DNA from: Odontesthes bonariensis
Lineage: Eukaryota > Chordata > Actinopteri > Atheriniformes > Atherinopsidae
DNA length: 64,000 bases
NCBI RefSeq assembly: GCF_027942865.1
Contig: NC_134516.1
Span: 23,463,822-23,527,821, forward strand
Reading direction: 5' to 3'
Numbering within the stretch: position 1 is the first letter of the stretch; the number at the start of each line of letters is the position of its first letter. The translations under genes and the position numbers were made by a program. The notes beneath the pieces were generated by a model. It saw only the letters and a program-made list of their open reading frames with translations, was not told the DNA's origin and searched no databases. This document shows positions 34,738-52,509 of this stretch, one piece after another.

Positions 34738-35879
34738 GTAAGAACGAACTACATACTTTTACACTAATGCATGCACTAAAATATATGTTATCAAATTCCA
34801 AGGAAAAATTAAAAACAAGTGTCGGATCATGTGACTTACCTTCTGACAATGCCTGTGTCCTTGAGTAGCACTGTTAGCTAACATTATTAGCTTGCAAGCA
34901 AGGAGTCCTCACTGGAGGGTAGGCTGTCTTTTCTGTATGCATCGAATAAGACCTGTATATTGTATGTATGTTATATTTTTATACATCAGAATTTCTTATT
35001 TATTTTCTCTTTTTCTTGAAATATCCGTACAACGTTAACTACGTCGGTGAGGGGCACCAGGTCTTGTTATTGTTGACAGTTAACATTAGCCACCGATGCT
35101 CTGGTTATGTATGTACACATAATTGTCCTGTTAGACTCGACATTCAGTTGAAATACAAGAGTCTTGCTACGATTGATGAAAAATTCATGGAATTTCCGTT
35201 TTTGAGGTTATCAATAATTGTATAAAATACTCTAGTGAAGTTGATCCAGATGTGTGATTGGATAACAGGTTATGTATTTCATTTCTAAGTAATACACTGA
35301 AGAAACTCATGTTTTTATCTACTTCCAGATTGTTTAGTGGTAATGTATGATTGAAACGACTATGAGTTTTCTAATATTAATGTTAAAACTTGTTGCATAA
35401 CCATTGCTCAAGCCCTTTTTAGCACTATTCTCTGGAGTATTGTGATAATCACAAAAGTGCTGACAGTTTCTGCTTCCCTCAGTATTTTACAAATAATACC
35501 ACATTGTTGAACACATTTTTAACTCTTAAAAGTACAGTTTAAATGATTATTTAAAGCTCACTGAAATTCAATCAGCAACAATATATATATCTATATATAT
35601 CTGTTTTTTTTCAGATTTTAGATTGAAAATAGGCTCGTTTTAACCTCGCAAATGTTTGCTATCAAAGCAATCCATAAAAAATCAGTGAGTGAAAAAAGAA
35701 AATTATTTTTTAATTGATTGTTTGGTCATTAAAAATGTAATCTCTTGTGTGGTGAATTGATTTAAGTTAAGATAGAGAATTGATGTCACAGTATGAGCAC
35801 AGGTTGCAGATTTATGAACTGAGTTTGGTACGTGGCATGCCGCAGTAAAGTTAGCTTGTCTGTTTCCTCTCACAGCGTC

Positions 35880-40280
<4,401 letters not shown>

Positions 40281-40447
40281 AATCCCATTAAAACCTCAGA
40301 CTAAGACATCCGTCTTGCTTGTCCTTAAACACAATACGCAGTGTGGCTCCATAATTTAAAGTTTTCCTTATTGCTTGTATACATAAAAATCATATTGTCT
40401 CCGGGAACCAGCTTTGTTTGATAATGCTGAGAAACATATGAAATATA

Positions 40448-40453
40448 AATAAA
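40448..40453 (+). terminator. Candidate poly(A) signal of ndufs1
   Basis: AATAAA lies about 170 nt after the stop codon at 40280. Confidence 0.75.
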
Positions 40454-41897
40454 AACCTTACAAATGTTGTTACTCCAATTTAAGTGTTTTAATTTTCGGC
40501 ACATTTCTTAGTTCTTGTACCTCGGATATCTAAGTGTCACATGTCGAATGCCACTTCAGCTGTTCAAATTGAATGACCGTGTACATAAACCAGCGGTTAG
40601 TCCGGATTTAAATCCTTCTGGAAACCTTTGAAGGAAGCTGAAACTTGCTATTTCAAAACGGGAAAATTAAAGTTTGAATTCTTGGCAATGGAGGAGTGAC
40701 AGAAACTACAAGCAGTCGAGTACGAAAAGCTTTTAAATGGCTATAAAGAAGGCTGGATTATCTTCGCATTTCTCCCAGAATTGTCACGATGGCTGATTTC
40801 CGCCAGTTGCAGCCAAAGTAAGATGAGACACTTGGAAAAACGAAACACTCGGTTCCAGTACTTCTGTATAGACTCTCAGGCTGCTCTTATGACCGTAACG
40901 AGTTCTTTTTTGTTTTGCTGTTTTAGAAAGTTCTCCCTGCTTCCCATCTTTATAATAAGAAACTAACTTAAACAATCTGCCGTAACTCGAACTTTTACAG
41001 TAAGTGTCGGATTTGCAATGTTCCAGGCGGCGCCTGCCAAGGCCTGAAAGAAGTCAGTCCAGATACTTATGACACAGACGACATGGCAGTTTTTGTTCGA
41101 AAGGGGGGACTTGGAGGACTTATTTCCATTGTTTACAGAAAAGTATTTCAACCTACTTGTGTGTATTTAATCCTCAATAAGTTTCAAAGTGAATTTTCCA
41201 TTTATCAGACTCATTCAATTATTAACTATTCCTCAGGGAAAGTACCTGCACTGCAATCTCAAAATACACTATAACAAGTAAAGTCCCTGCTTTACAATGT
41301 AATTAAAGTGTTACTTTATTCAGCAACTGCATTATTCCTTTTATGATTAGCGTGTCAATACCAATGTAATCCCAGAGTAGCAATTTGATGCCACTCACCA
41401 TATCGTCAAGATTTGAGGCGAATCTTTTGGATTGTTCTACATCGTTTGAAAAGGTCTGTGTGTCCTGAATGGATCCAAAATGGGATCTGTGCACGGGCTT
41501 GGACCCCATTCCTCCAGACGAATGGCCCTTGTCACGTACTGTTCCCAAAGAAAGAGAGCTCTTACAACCAAACACAAGCGGAGAGAAGACAGTCTCATCT
41601 CTCCATTCCCTGCCTGCTCAGTGTCTCAGGCTGGGCAGTGAGTCGACTATTTCACTCTTCGACATATCCAGATTTTTTTCTCTGCTTTAAGGTCAGTTTT
41701 ACTTCACACTAAAGTTGTTGGATTTAATCATTCTTCCATAATACCAGATATGTATGCAAATGTGTATTCATAAAGCTTGGGTTGCTCCTTGCTTCTGAAA
41801 GGCTGCATATGTGCTTCCTTCTTTGTTTTTTCCCTTTGCCTTGTAGGGCTTTCATGAAGGAGAGGACAGAGGACAAATAGCTGTTTCCTGCAGGAAA
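40454..41897 (+). other. Intergenic sequence and probable rergl leader
   Basis: No gene is recognised between the ndufs1 poly(A) site and rergl. A splice acceptor (ccttgtag) ends at 41846, so the start-codon exon begins at 41847. A donor-like site (ctttaag then gtcagt) at about 41691 could end a noncoding first exon. Confidence 0.4.
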
Positions 41898-44585
41898 ATG
41901 GTTCCAGTTAAACTGCTCATTCTGGGAGCTCAGAACACTGGAAAAACAGGTAAAGCGAAGATAAAGGAACTAGAAAAACTCGAATGGAAAAGGAGATTCA
42001 GGTTTCCTCTCCTCCTGGTCATTATACATGCCTTTGTGGTTGTGATTGATGCGAGCCTGTGGTCTTTTTGCATCAGTTTTCAGATTCATTGCATGTAGTA
42101 GTGTGCCTCCATTGTTGAGGGTTAGGGTTAGGATCTTTTTGTGTCTTAGCAGTGGCTTGCAGTTTGCATCTAACTTAGTTTATTTTGTCCTTCTGTCTGG
42201 TTAGTTGTCCCTCTAATGAGTTTGCATTACTCTGGTTAATTTGAGCCTCTTTTTGGTTGTTCTTTTTGATGTATTGTAAGTGGTCATTTTGTGCCTCCAG
42301 CTGTCCTTTATTTGGTCTGCGGTGTCATCAGAGTATTTTTTGGGTTTCACTTTGTATCTCTTTTTAGTTGGTTCTGTCTTATTTGCAGCTCTTTCTGGTC
42401 TTTTTTTAAAAAAAAAATTATAGACTGTTTTTGCAGTATGTAAGCCTATTTCTGCATATGTGATGGACAAAAAGGGAAACTTTTATTTTTCTTTCTTTTC
42501 TTACTTGCATTGCATCTCTTTGTCCAAATGGACACCTTTCTGAGACAAACGCTTTTCTAGGTATTGTGTTTGTGGTTATTTTTGACCGACTCGCAGACAA
42601 AAAATGCTAACTATCACTCAAAAAGTATAGATGCTGTGCTCATTTTTGCATGATTAGAAATAAGAGTGTTTTCTGTAACAGTATTTATTTATATTTTATT
42701 CATTTCAACTTCATAATGTGCAATATTATTTATACTAGGTCACTTTACTTTTTAGTACTTGCTTTTTCTCTTTTTTTAAATCTCTCTTTTTAAATTTCTT
42801 GTTCATGTCTGTGGCGTTTCTTGCTGTGTTGCTGCTGTGGCAAGTGAATTTCCCCGTTATGGGATGAATAAAGTATAATCTAATCTAATCTAATCTATTT
42901 ATGCTTCACATGAAGTGGAAGTAGAAATCTCAGAGCCCAACTTTGACCAAAGATGTCAAAATGATCAGTTTTGATAGCTGAAAATAAATGAAAACTCAAC
43001 GTTTTTGCAGGTGTTGAGGGTCAAACAACACCTCAAACAAACTTCTACCACCTTTTCATGTGACCTGCTGATATACAGCAAGTCAAACAAACATGAACCT
43101 TCCAGATTCCTTTCACACAAACACTTGCATTTATTTATACAAGATCACGCACAGTGACACATAACACTGACATATAAAATGCACAATGTGAGCACAGGAT
43201 GCTGCAGGGTGCAGATGAGATGCAAACATCATGAGCATGAGTCTGCAGTGTGTAAGATCATTTGTCAGCGTGTGTTCTGTTTCAGGCTGCTCGTTCCCCA
43301 GTGACCATGTCTGTTTTGTGTCTCCAGCGCTGTGTGTTCGTTTCATAACCAAACGCTTTATAGGCGAATACGACCATAAAAAGGGTGAGCCTGCAGTAAA
43401 CATTTTTTCGGAGCTGGCATGGAAAATGATTTGACCTTGCATTACTCACCTACCTCACTCACTGACAGGATATGATAAGCAAGATGTTTCCACAGAAGTG
43501 ACATACAGATGTAATCGGGTGGTGGACCAGGAGGCTGTTGACCTGGAGATTTTGGATTTGCCTTGTAAGGTAAGCTTTGGGTTTTATTTCTAATTTTGTA
43601 GACTCACAAGAACACAAAAGAAATGTGTACTCTGCACTAAAAACTTTAGATTTATCTCAATTCAAGTTTTACTGTCTGGATGGACAAAGATATGACAAGT
43701 AATACAAACAGTATTGACTTTCATTAAGCACATGTGGGATGCAACACCACTATCATACATACACAGGATTTCTATGTCAAGGCCACAAAGACAAACATTT
43801 TAAGCAACCACCAAGCCAAGTGGGAGAAGTGCAGGACACTCGAAGGCAGTTTCAGACCCAGGAATGTGCAGAGCAAAAGTCAATGTGCTTTAAAACAAGT
43901 CAGGAGCATAAAGTTTAAGGTTCCCAAACTCCTCTAGAGTTGGATTACATGTGGAAATGTTGTGATAGTACACATGACTACTTTATGACACTCTCCTCCA
44001 GGAGAGCTCGGTGGCTTCTCTCGAGTCGTCCATCCGCTGGGCTGATGGTTTCCTGCTGCTCTATTCCATCACACAGCGCCTCAGCTTCCTGGAGGTCCCT
44101 CGACTCAAAACACTCATCGACAAAACCAAACAGAGTCTCGGTAGGCAAATACTTCAGATCGACTGAAGGAAGCCCCATTTTTCCTACTAAGAGGTGCACC
44201 AGGTCATGTTTTTCATATCATAAACAGTCTGCAGGGGCCTTAATGCCCCTTCGTTTAACAAAAAAAAAAAACATCTCTTTTTGGAAGGTTAGCTTATGTC
44301 TTTACGAAGGTCATGACTCTATATTTGGTCTAATGACCCAGGACTTTGACAACTACCTAACTCCCAAGATGTTGAACTAATGAACCCTACAGAAACAGTG
44401 TGTTCACTGTTTTCCCTCATTCAGTGAGTCTCTATTCCATGTCTGACATCTGTCTATTGTCACCTTCACACGTGCACAGACACCGCTGACGAACATTTCG
44501 TACATTCCTTGTTTGGTAGCCCATCCTGTGCTCTGTAAGTAGCCTGCCTAGACTGCATGTCGCAGCATCATCCTGCTGTCCTTTC

Positions 44586-44633
<48 letters not shown>

Positions 44634-45195
44634 AGTTGTTCCTACAGTGCTGGTAGCCAATAAGGCTGATCTGGAAATTGGTAGGGAAGTGAGAACAGAG
44701 GAAGGACAGAGAATCGCCACAGATTTAAGGTTTGTATGCTTATGTTTGCGTGTCAGTGTTTGTATTAATAAGGTTGTAGTAATTCAGACCTTTCAAGTTT
44801 AAAATGATGCTTTTTTATGTTTGTGTTATGGGTGCAGGTGTAGTTTCAGAGAGCTGTCTGTGGCTGAAGCAGTTTTAGCCGTGGAGGCAGCAGTGTTTCA
44901 GCTTATTAGGTTTGTTTCTTCTTTCCTGTATCAATCTAACTAAGATCTTTTAGGATTTGTCTTGATCCAATCTACTATTAAGAGAACACAAACAAATCCA
45001 AAGAGATGTCTTCTCCCATGCTTGAAATCTCTCAGTTTAGAAGGTTTTGGAAGCCTGTTGCTGATGTATTGTCTGGTGTGTGACAGGCTGGTGTTGGATC
45101 AGCAGCGCTCTCTGCCTGACCGGCGCTCCTACATGCTGACTGTTCGCCATGCTCTTACCAGGAAACTGACCCGGTCAAAGACCATGCAGTGGTGA
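41898..45195 (+). CDS. rergl: RERG-like Ras-family small GTPase
   Basis: Coding exons are 41898-41949, 43328-43384, 43469-43569, 44002-44140, 44636-44729, 44838-44909 and 45087-45195, giving 207 residues (human RERGL about 205). The start has a good context (gaaaATGG). G1 is GAQNTGKT (residues 10-17), followed by VRFITKRFIGEY as in the RERG/RASL group. G4 is NKAD (125-128). The G3 DxxG motif is replaced by DLPCK (66-70), matching the PC seen at that place in human RERGL. There is no C-terminal CAAX box, also as in RERG. RERG is described as a growth inhibitor, and little is known of RERGL. With G3 altered, normal GTP hydrolysis is doubtful. RASL11/12 are less similar. Confidence 0.82.
42841..42897 (+). 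mobile_element. LINE/SINE 3' tail with (AATCT)n
   Basis: aatttccccgttatgggatg followed by aataaag and repeated taatc units is the usual 3' end of a fish retroposon family. It lies in rergl intron 1. The upstream limit is unclear. Confidence 0.65.
44588..44632 (+). repeat. (TG)22 abutting a rergl splice acceptor
   Basis: A 45-nt uninterrupted TG run is followed directly by cag at 44633-44635 and the coding exon at 44636. No pyrimidine tract intervenes. Confidence 0.96.
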
Positions 45196-45449
45196 CCCAA
45201 GCAAGCAAACAAAGAATCAAACTCAGCTGTCTACACAGTGGGAATATAGTGTGAACCATACTTTTTGTGTGTTTTAAGGTATATTTGCCAGGACCTGCCA
45301 AAAAGATTTGGTGATGTGCTAAAGTCTTCTTTTATATTTTCCCCCTAAGGAGCGAGACCGCAGTTTCCCTCATTTTCAGCCTGGTCATTGTACTTCATTG
45401 ACCATTTTCAGAGGAATGTTATTTTTCTTTTGTTTTGTTTGTTAAGCCG

Positions 45450-45455
45450 ATTAAA
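45450..45455 (+). terminator. Candidate poly(A) signal of rergl
   Basis: ATTAAA, the common variant, lies about 255 nt after the stop codon. Assignment is tentative. Confidence 0.4.
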
Positions 45456-45709
45456 ACTGATAAATCATTCAAGCATAACAAAAGATACGCTAACTTAAAG
45501 GATAAACCAGTGTTGTGTCAACACTTAACACACAATTTGGCAAAGAAACAATTTTATATTATGTGTTCAGTCACAAAGACACAGAAATTATTCCAGTTTC
45601 TATTGTTGCATCTATATAAAATCCCAAAGATAAAACAATTTGACAGAAAAGAACAGTTTTGTATTGACAGTTTCTAATTTTGCTCTAACAAAGTGATCCC
45701 TTAAGATCT

Positions 45710-46330
45710 ATCAGCTGAAAATGTGGCCCATCTCAGCATGCAGTGCAGTGTGTCATTGAAAAAGGAAAAGAACAAGAAGCAGACCTAAAAAAAAAAGAAA
45801 AAAAGAAGCTATCTACAGGAGATGAACAGCATCTGAAATTGATTTAATTATAAAACAGGGGGGAAATCCAGTAAAAACCTGACACAGGACTTGAAAGATG
45901 CATTTTAACCATAACCCAGCTCATCTATCTACTGTTCACTGAAGCCTCATCAGAAATGGTCTCCATGGAAGGGCGGCTGTCAAGAAGCCGTTCTTAAGGA
46001 AGGGAAACAGGGAGAAAAGGCTGAGCTGTGCCAAATGACACAAGAAGTGGACTGAAAATCAGTTACAACAGGTCTGATGGAGGGATGAATCCTCCCCAGA
46101 GCCCGGAGCTCAACATTACTGAAGCATTACTTGGCAGAGAACGGAACAAAAGGCAGCCCACATCCAAAGAAGAGCTTTGGGATTTCCTTCAAGAAGTCTG
46201 GAGAACTATTCCTGAAGACTCCTTAAAGAAATGACAGAAAGCTCGTCTGAGAGGGTTCAGGCTGTGCTGAATGATAAAGGTGATCTTAGAAAATACTGAC
46301 TTTCAAGCTTCTTAGAAAAGGACAAACTCT
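45710..46330 (+). mobile_element. Internally deleted Tc1/mariner-like transposon remnant
   Basis: The plus strand holds Tc1-type words from the middle (ggaagggcggctgtcaagaa, aggaagggaaacagggagaa, acacaagaagtggactgaaa) and the C-terminal end of the transposase (KEELWDFLQEVWRTIPEDSL). A large internal deletion joins the parts. Several frame breaks make it plainly inactive. I found no clear terminal inverted repeats. Confidence 0.75.
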
Positions 46331-48870
46331 TGTCGAGCCTTATAAACTGTATTTCCATTTATGTTTGTATCCTACAAGCTTCAATACATCTCTGTACCTG
46401 TTCACTGTTTTCCTGGTAATACATAAAGTCAAATCAAGAGTTCCTCAAGACTCCTGCACAGCATTGAGTGTCTGTAGGCCTTTAAGGATGGAAATGTTGG
46501 AGAGAAAATGTAGCAAAGCACCGTCATTTTGTGCTATCACTGCACATTTCCAGCTCTGCGGGGGGGTAATCAGAGGAGAGATTCAAGCAAGAAGAATAAA
46601 ATGAGAGAAATAATGTGTGAGCAGGTAAAGAGCTGAGGTGAGTTTCAACACTGGGCAACACATCAGCTCCCCTCCGTCCTTTTGAATGGCCTGGATTAGG
46701 TGAGGTGGTAAAAGCAAAAAGCAGACAGATTTTAGATACGCTCAACTATTTATCAAGAGAATATGATATCACATTAAAGTGTCAATTCAATAAGCTTCTT
46801 TAAATCACAAATAAAATGTATTGCCGGGTCTGTTGCACCCACTGCAGTTGGTTTACTGTTTGTTATGTAACTCATCCTCCAAAAGAGGGCAGCACTGTTC
46901 TTTCCTCTGGTTGAGAGTTACAATCTGGCAGTACACTCCTTGGTCGGGATCATTACACTGCTTTGGTGAGGAAGCATTTGACTGGCCTGACCTCAACCCC
47001 TGGAAAACCTGCACACAAGAGCTGTTTCTGAAGAAGATTTATGTCACTGATTAGAATGAAACAACCTCCCATTCGAATTAAATGTAATATCTTATTACCC
47101 AGTGAACCAGTTACTGAAGTTCATCACCATGGTTGTGAGTAAAACAGCTAATCTCCTTGCTGGAGTGTGTAGATGATGTAACTGTGTGTAAAGAATGAAG
47201 CTGGCTTTCATTACGGTCTTGGCGAAACTCGACTGTTTCCCTGTGTTTCTGAGCGTGCATCTTGCTTTTCTTTGAACTCCTGAACTTTTTGATCCACGAG
47301 AGACGTCCGGAAAAAAAAGAGACAGGAAAAAGCAAGACAGCGAGGGACAGAAAATAAGTCAGACGGTGACAGGGAGGAGAAAACGCTGGGGCCTTTTTGG
47401 CATCTTAATGGTCTGAAAGCAATATAGGAAGAAGAATATGAGTTGTACTGTTGCAGTTATTTGTTGGGACATTATGGAAAATTGGATGCGTGCCTACTTA
47501 CTGTCTCTCCACTCTGTCCAACCCTTGACCATTTATGAAACGTGCATCAATTACTCCACCCTGCTACCACTGACCAGCTAACCAGCTAAACACAGAGCTT
47601 CATGGAGTTCATGTATAAACAGAAATTATGAAAGTGTGCAGATTTATGAGTCAAATGAAACTTTCCTTCAGTCAAACCCCATTTTTATGCTATTCATTGC
47701 AACAGCCATTCAGTTAAGTGTCTGCTTTCATGTGATTGCTTGTCTAAATGTAGGTTTTATTGTTACGTTTGGAATCCAAGTCTGCATTTTATCATTAATT
47801 GATAGTGCATCACGACTGGTGACTATCAATTAACCAGATGCACGACTGCTGGGGTACTGTTGTGTTGTTTGTGACGGTAGTTGTCAGGGAGGCAATGCTT
47901 CTGCCCCCCATTAGTACTTTAATATCAAAAGACTGCTTGAAAAAAAAAAATCATTATCATCTAAGCATGAATTTATATTCACAAACATGAGTGGGTGCTA
48001 CTGTGAATCCATTCAGCCCTGTTAAGCACAGTGAGGGTGAAAGAGCAATGATGTGAGGACTAATAGTAATTGCCTTGAAGTGGCTGTGCGGTGGGGCGAG
48101 ATCCCTTCATTGACTCACTCAGTCACACATAAACTGAGTGTCCTCCACCTTGGAGCTTTGATTCTACGCGCTCTCTTCGCCTGTGATGGCAACAAACAGT
48201 GGATTAGTAAGACAGATAGGGGGAGACAGAAGAGGATGATGTTGATCAAGAGGAGGCAGTGACATCACAGCGGTCACCAAGGAGACAAAAGGTCAGGACC
48301 CCATGTCAGCTTTTTGGCTCAGAATAGAAAATGAGTCAGACCTGCATCACTGCACCAACAGCCAATCAGAGGCTGACAGTGAGAACACGCATCAACAGAT
48401 GAACAGCCAATCATGGAGCTATTGTATTTAAACAGCCAAAAAGCTTTGGGTTTCTTACAACTCTAATCAGATAAGTACTTTAATTTGATATATTTCTTTT
48501 AGCCCCACCGTGGTCAAAGAGTTAACAGAAGGTGTGGAAAGTAAAATCTTGAAACCATATATGAATGTTCAGTATGTAAAAGCGATCATCCTTTTCCAGG
48601 AATCCAGCAATTCCACTTTCTTTATCAACACACCTTTGTCTAAGTCAGGAAATCAGAGTTTGATGCTGTTGAATGATCAAAAATGAATTGCTGCAAATGA
48701 AACCATCAAACAAACCATTTTAGTGGAATTAGCATGCGGCAAAGTGTTGACATGTCAAGTAAAAAAAAGAGCGGCTTGAAGGGATGTGCTCACACAAATC
48801 ACGACCTCTCTTTAGTTCTTACCTGCCCTCACTTTAAAAAGTATTTTTGTGTCTTTAAGCTCTTTGTTTT

Positions 48871-49213
48871 GAACTCAGGAACACCCTGACTGTTCACTCA
48901 CTCAGTATCAAGCTCATTCACTGTATCATTTTCGAGAAATTCAGTCTCAAAAATCATTCATTTGAAGTGAAAAAGGCATTATGCGCAATATTTACGCTAC
49001 TGTAAAATCCTTTTGATCCATAATTTCTGAAAAAGGTGTGTACATTTGAACTCAGGGATATCCTGACTGTTCACTCACTCAGTATCAAGCTCATTAACTG
49101 TATCATTTTGGAGAAATTCAGCCTCAAAGGTCATTCATTTGTTGTGAAAAAGGCATTATTTGCTATATTTATGCTACTGTAAAATCCCTTTGATCCATAA
49201 TTTCTGAAAAAGG
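48871..49213. repeat. Two tandem units with a 177-bp period
   Basis: Unit 1 starts gaactcaggaacaccctgac at 48871 and unit 2 starts gaactcagggatatcctgac at 49048. Both run through tactgtaaaatcc and end in taatttctgaaaaagg. The units are roughly 90 percent alike by eye. The sequence is not related to the 177-bp pair at 28583. Confidence 0.9.
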
Positions 49214-51077
49214 TTCAACCACCTTCGTCAGCCTTCTTTTCAGCATCTGCATTTTTTGGAACAGCCTTAAAACATACTGCACACAACCAACAGACAAAGC
49301 TATGAATGAGCTGATAAATGTAAATTATTTAACCGCCAAAGAGACCAAAAATGATCTCAGACACTGGTGAAAACCAAAAAAAAAAAAAAAGACAGACAAG
49401 ACTCAAAATAAATGCCAATATTTCTTCATGTGTGCTCAGCTGTTTGATCAGAGTTTTGAGTCTCTTGTTTACGTGTTTGTGCAGCTCCCGGCCTCTGTGG
49501 AGCGGATTGTCAGTATTTGACCAATGTTGAACCTTCAGGCATGAGACAACGTGCTTTCTTCCAACACACCGATAGCGTCTCGCCCCATGGCGATATTGCA
49601 ATGCATAGGTCAAATGTTGATTGGCGGAAAAGTTGGTTTGAACCAGCGAGGGAACGACTGCAGATGGGATCTCCTCTAACAGATAAAAGCCTGAAAAAAC
49701 TACAAGCAAAAAAGGTCAAAAGAGAAGGTAGAAGAATGGTTATGATTTGAGTAACATTTGGTCAAAACATCTACCATCCACTCTCCGCTCGTGCTCCACA
49801 ACAACCTCTATCTGTCTTAAGAATTTATAAGGTCTGGGTGGGAATTACTGCAGACAATGAAAGGTCACTAGAGTTATACAACACCAGTGTGTGTGTGTGT
49901 GAGAAAAAAGGGACAACTTGTCCCTTGGGGTGAGACACCTCCGTAAACTGATATGTGGAGGGAGAAAGAAGACACAGAAGGAGTGAAAGCAGAGAGGGGC
50001 AAAGCAATTGATAAGAAAAAGATGGAGAAGGGATTATGAAGCAAGGAGGAGAGAGCCTGAAGAGTGACAAAAGATTATTACATGGCAAACTATTTGAGCC
50101 TCAAGTGTGCACACAAAAACCTGAGGACAATACGTTCTGATGGAGAGTTCTGTTACTTAACCTCCTCCACGCTCTCTCCACTAAACTCAATATGAATAAT
50201 AACTGTCAGGGACCAGCAGTTTGGATGGTGGCTTGAAAGTGAGGCTCCTGGTATCAGGCGAGTGTGGACTGACCAGTTTTGTTAGCTATAAGTGAACCTC
50301 ACAGGGCTCCATTTGCTACCCAATTTGGCTAAAAACTCATTTTGAGACTGTAATGAGTAAACCTCTTGGAAAAGCCCTACACAAGTACTATTCACTTAAA
50401 TCTACTAAGACTGTGTAATAGGTCAGAGGCCCTGTAAACACACCTGTGATGTTTACAACACAAGGTTTCTGCTGCTTTTCAAACTCTCTGTATCTCATGG
50501 GAGAAACAGTCCGTGTCAGAATGACAGGAGCAGGAACGAGTCGGCCAAACCTGAGAAATCGCGAATATATCGGTTTCATGCCCTATTTCCTGTGAGTGTG
50601 CTGTTGCTGTAGGCAGTATCACGGAGCGTCAAAACAATCTTTATCGTCCCTTGACGTTTAGGGGAAAAACAAAGTTTGCTTTATCTATGAACGTGAATAA
50701 TAAATAAATAAAACTGACAGTAAAGAAACGGTATCTCATCTGTTTCTTTGTTACACACAAATACATGTTCTACAACAGCAGCTGACATACTCAGGCCCAA
50801 AGATGAGTACAGATGGATCATTTTGCCCTCAATTAACTCATTTTACAGGTTAAACTTGTTCTTTATTTAACTGGGAAGATCCTGAGATGCAGCACATTAA
50901 CTCCCAGCAGCATAATTCATGTTAGAACACAATAGAGGGGTTGAAACAGTAAAATAGGAGAGCCACATAGGTCATTCCAGCAATGTCCATAACACTGATT
51001 ATGTTAACCAGTGACATGTTTCCATCAGGGCAGTCTGTAAGAGACCTTTATAGGTATTCAAAGAAGGGAGTGTTTCT

Positions 51078-51283
51078 TTTTTTTTTTAATATATTTTTTG
51101 GGCTTTTTATGCCTTTAATGATAGCACAGCTGGAGAGAGACAGGAAGCAGGGGGCAGAGAGATGGGGAAGACATGCAGCAAAGGGCCGCCCGGTGCGGGA
51201 CTCGAACCGGGGCCAGCTGCAGCGAGGACTGCAGCCTCTGCACATGGGGCGGCCGCCCAACCCACTACGCCACCGACCGCCCC
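51078..51283 (-). mobile_element. tRNA-derived SINE, full length, with 15-bp target duplication
   Basis: Duplications gaagggagtgtttct occur at 51063-51077 and 51284-51298. Read on the minus strand the head has an A-box-like GTGGCGTAGTGGG and a perfect B box GGTTCGAGTCC. A body (TTTGCTGCATGTCTTCCCC) follows and a poly(A) tail ends at 51078. It is a different family from the (GGAT)n-tailed SINEs. Confidence 0.88.
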
Positions 51284-52509
51284 GAAGGGAGTGTTTCTAA
51301 GGTGATGGTATTTTGCTGCTCATTCCATAAAAAGAGAAAGCTGTTTTAACAAGCTAAAAGAATTAGACTTGCAGATATAGTGCTACGGCCTTTGGAATGA
51401 TAAGAAAATGAGGCTGGAAAAATAAGTAGGCAGTTAACTTCAAAATGTCTTGGCACTCGAAAGCAAAGTGTAATTATTCTCTTCTGGCATCCAGTGAAAC
51501 ATTCTGAAGATTCATATCAAATGCAATTTTGCAATGTTATCTTATATTTGTCACTAAATTCAATGCTGCAAGATAATGCAGACACCGGTTTTCTAATTGG
51601 GGATGAAGATATACACATTAAAAAATTATTTCTGGTACACAAAAAACACAGTTTTGGCCTGACATTTTAAACAGATTATATTATACAGTCTATGCAAATT
51701 AATTCAGAACAACCTAATTGTGAGCACTGAATTGAATTCCATGCACTGTTCGCAGATCTTGAAATGACTCCTTCTAATCTACAGTACAGTGATATTGCAA
51801 CCTGCATCGGCTGCTTTTGAGCTGATATTTGGATTTGTCACACCAGGAAAAACCCCGGTCCAGTTCCGTTTATGTCGCAGTAACCCAAACTAGTGAGTTT
51901 CAAACACTAAACCATGAAAAGTTGAATAACCCAACATGAACCCCTGAAGGCTCTGCACATCTTGACAGTTATTTTCACCAACTTTGGCTGAGTAAACCTC
52001 TTCTATCGTTAAAGTTTAGCAATTACACGGAGTCACCACACTCTTTGCACTGAAAGGGATCGTGAGGGTGTTGTATAATGGCCACAAGAGGGGCAACCAA
52101 GCTTATGAGTGAGGGAAATCATTTGTGCCATCATTGGTTCATTCAAGTCAGTCAAAGACTTTCATGCAACAATAATCCTCAAAACCTCCAGCTTGAAATC
52201 AGCCAGAATGAAAGCAATAGAGGGTTCAAAGATATTCAAAGCAAAAATAGAAATAAAGACTCCCAATGATGTTAATATTTGAACAAATGTCAAAAATCTT
52301 CTACTACATGCAGAGGTGAAAGTATTGCTTAGATCTGTCACTCAGGGAAAAGCACCAACACTGCAAAGAAGCCCATAAGTCCCCAATTCAAACGATTATG
52401 TCAGTGAAAGTCTATTCTATTTCCAAAAGAAACAAAAGTAAATGTAACCATTCAACGAAATGGCCAAATAATGTCAATATTCTTTTATTTGGTGTCACTG
52501 AAATATCGA

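Noticed and set aside
46028-46234. 68-codon plus-strand frame as a small gene
   Set aside because: It is the C-terminal part of a decayed Tc1 transposase joined across an internal deletion.
49329-49709. 126-codon minus-strand frame in the rergl-creb3l1 interval
   Set aside because: No resemblance to a known family, it ends in homopolymer-coded residues, and the opposite strand is also open. Left as unexplained sequence.
51180-51280. tRNA gene suggested by a perfect B box on the minus strand
   Set aside because: The B box belongs to the tRNA-derived head of a SINE with target duplications and a poly(A) tail. A tRNA fold is not complete.
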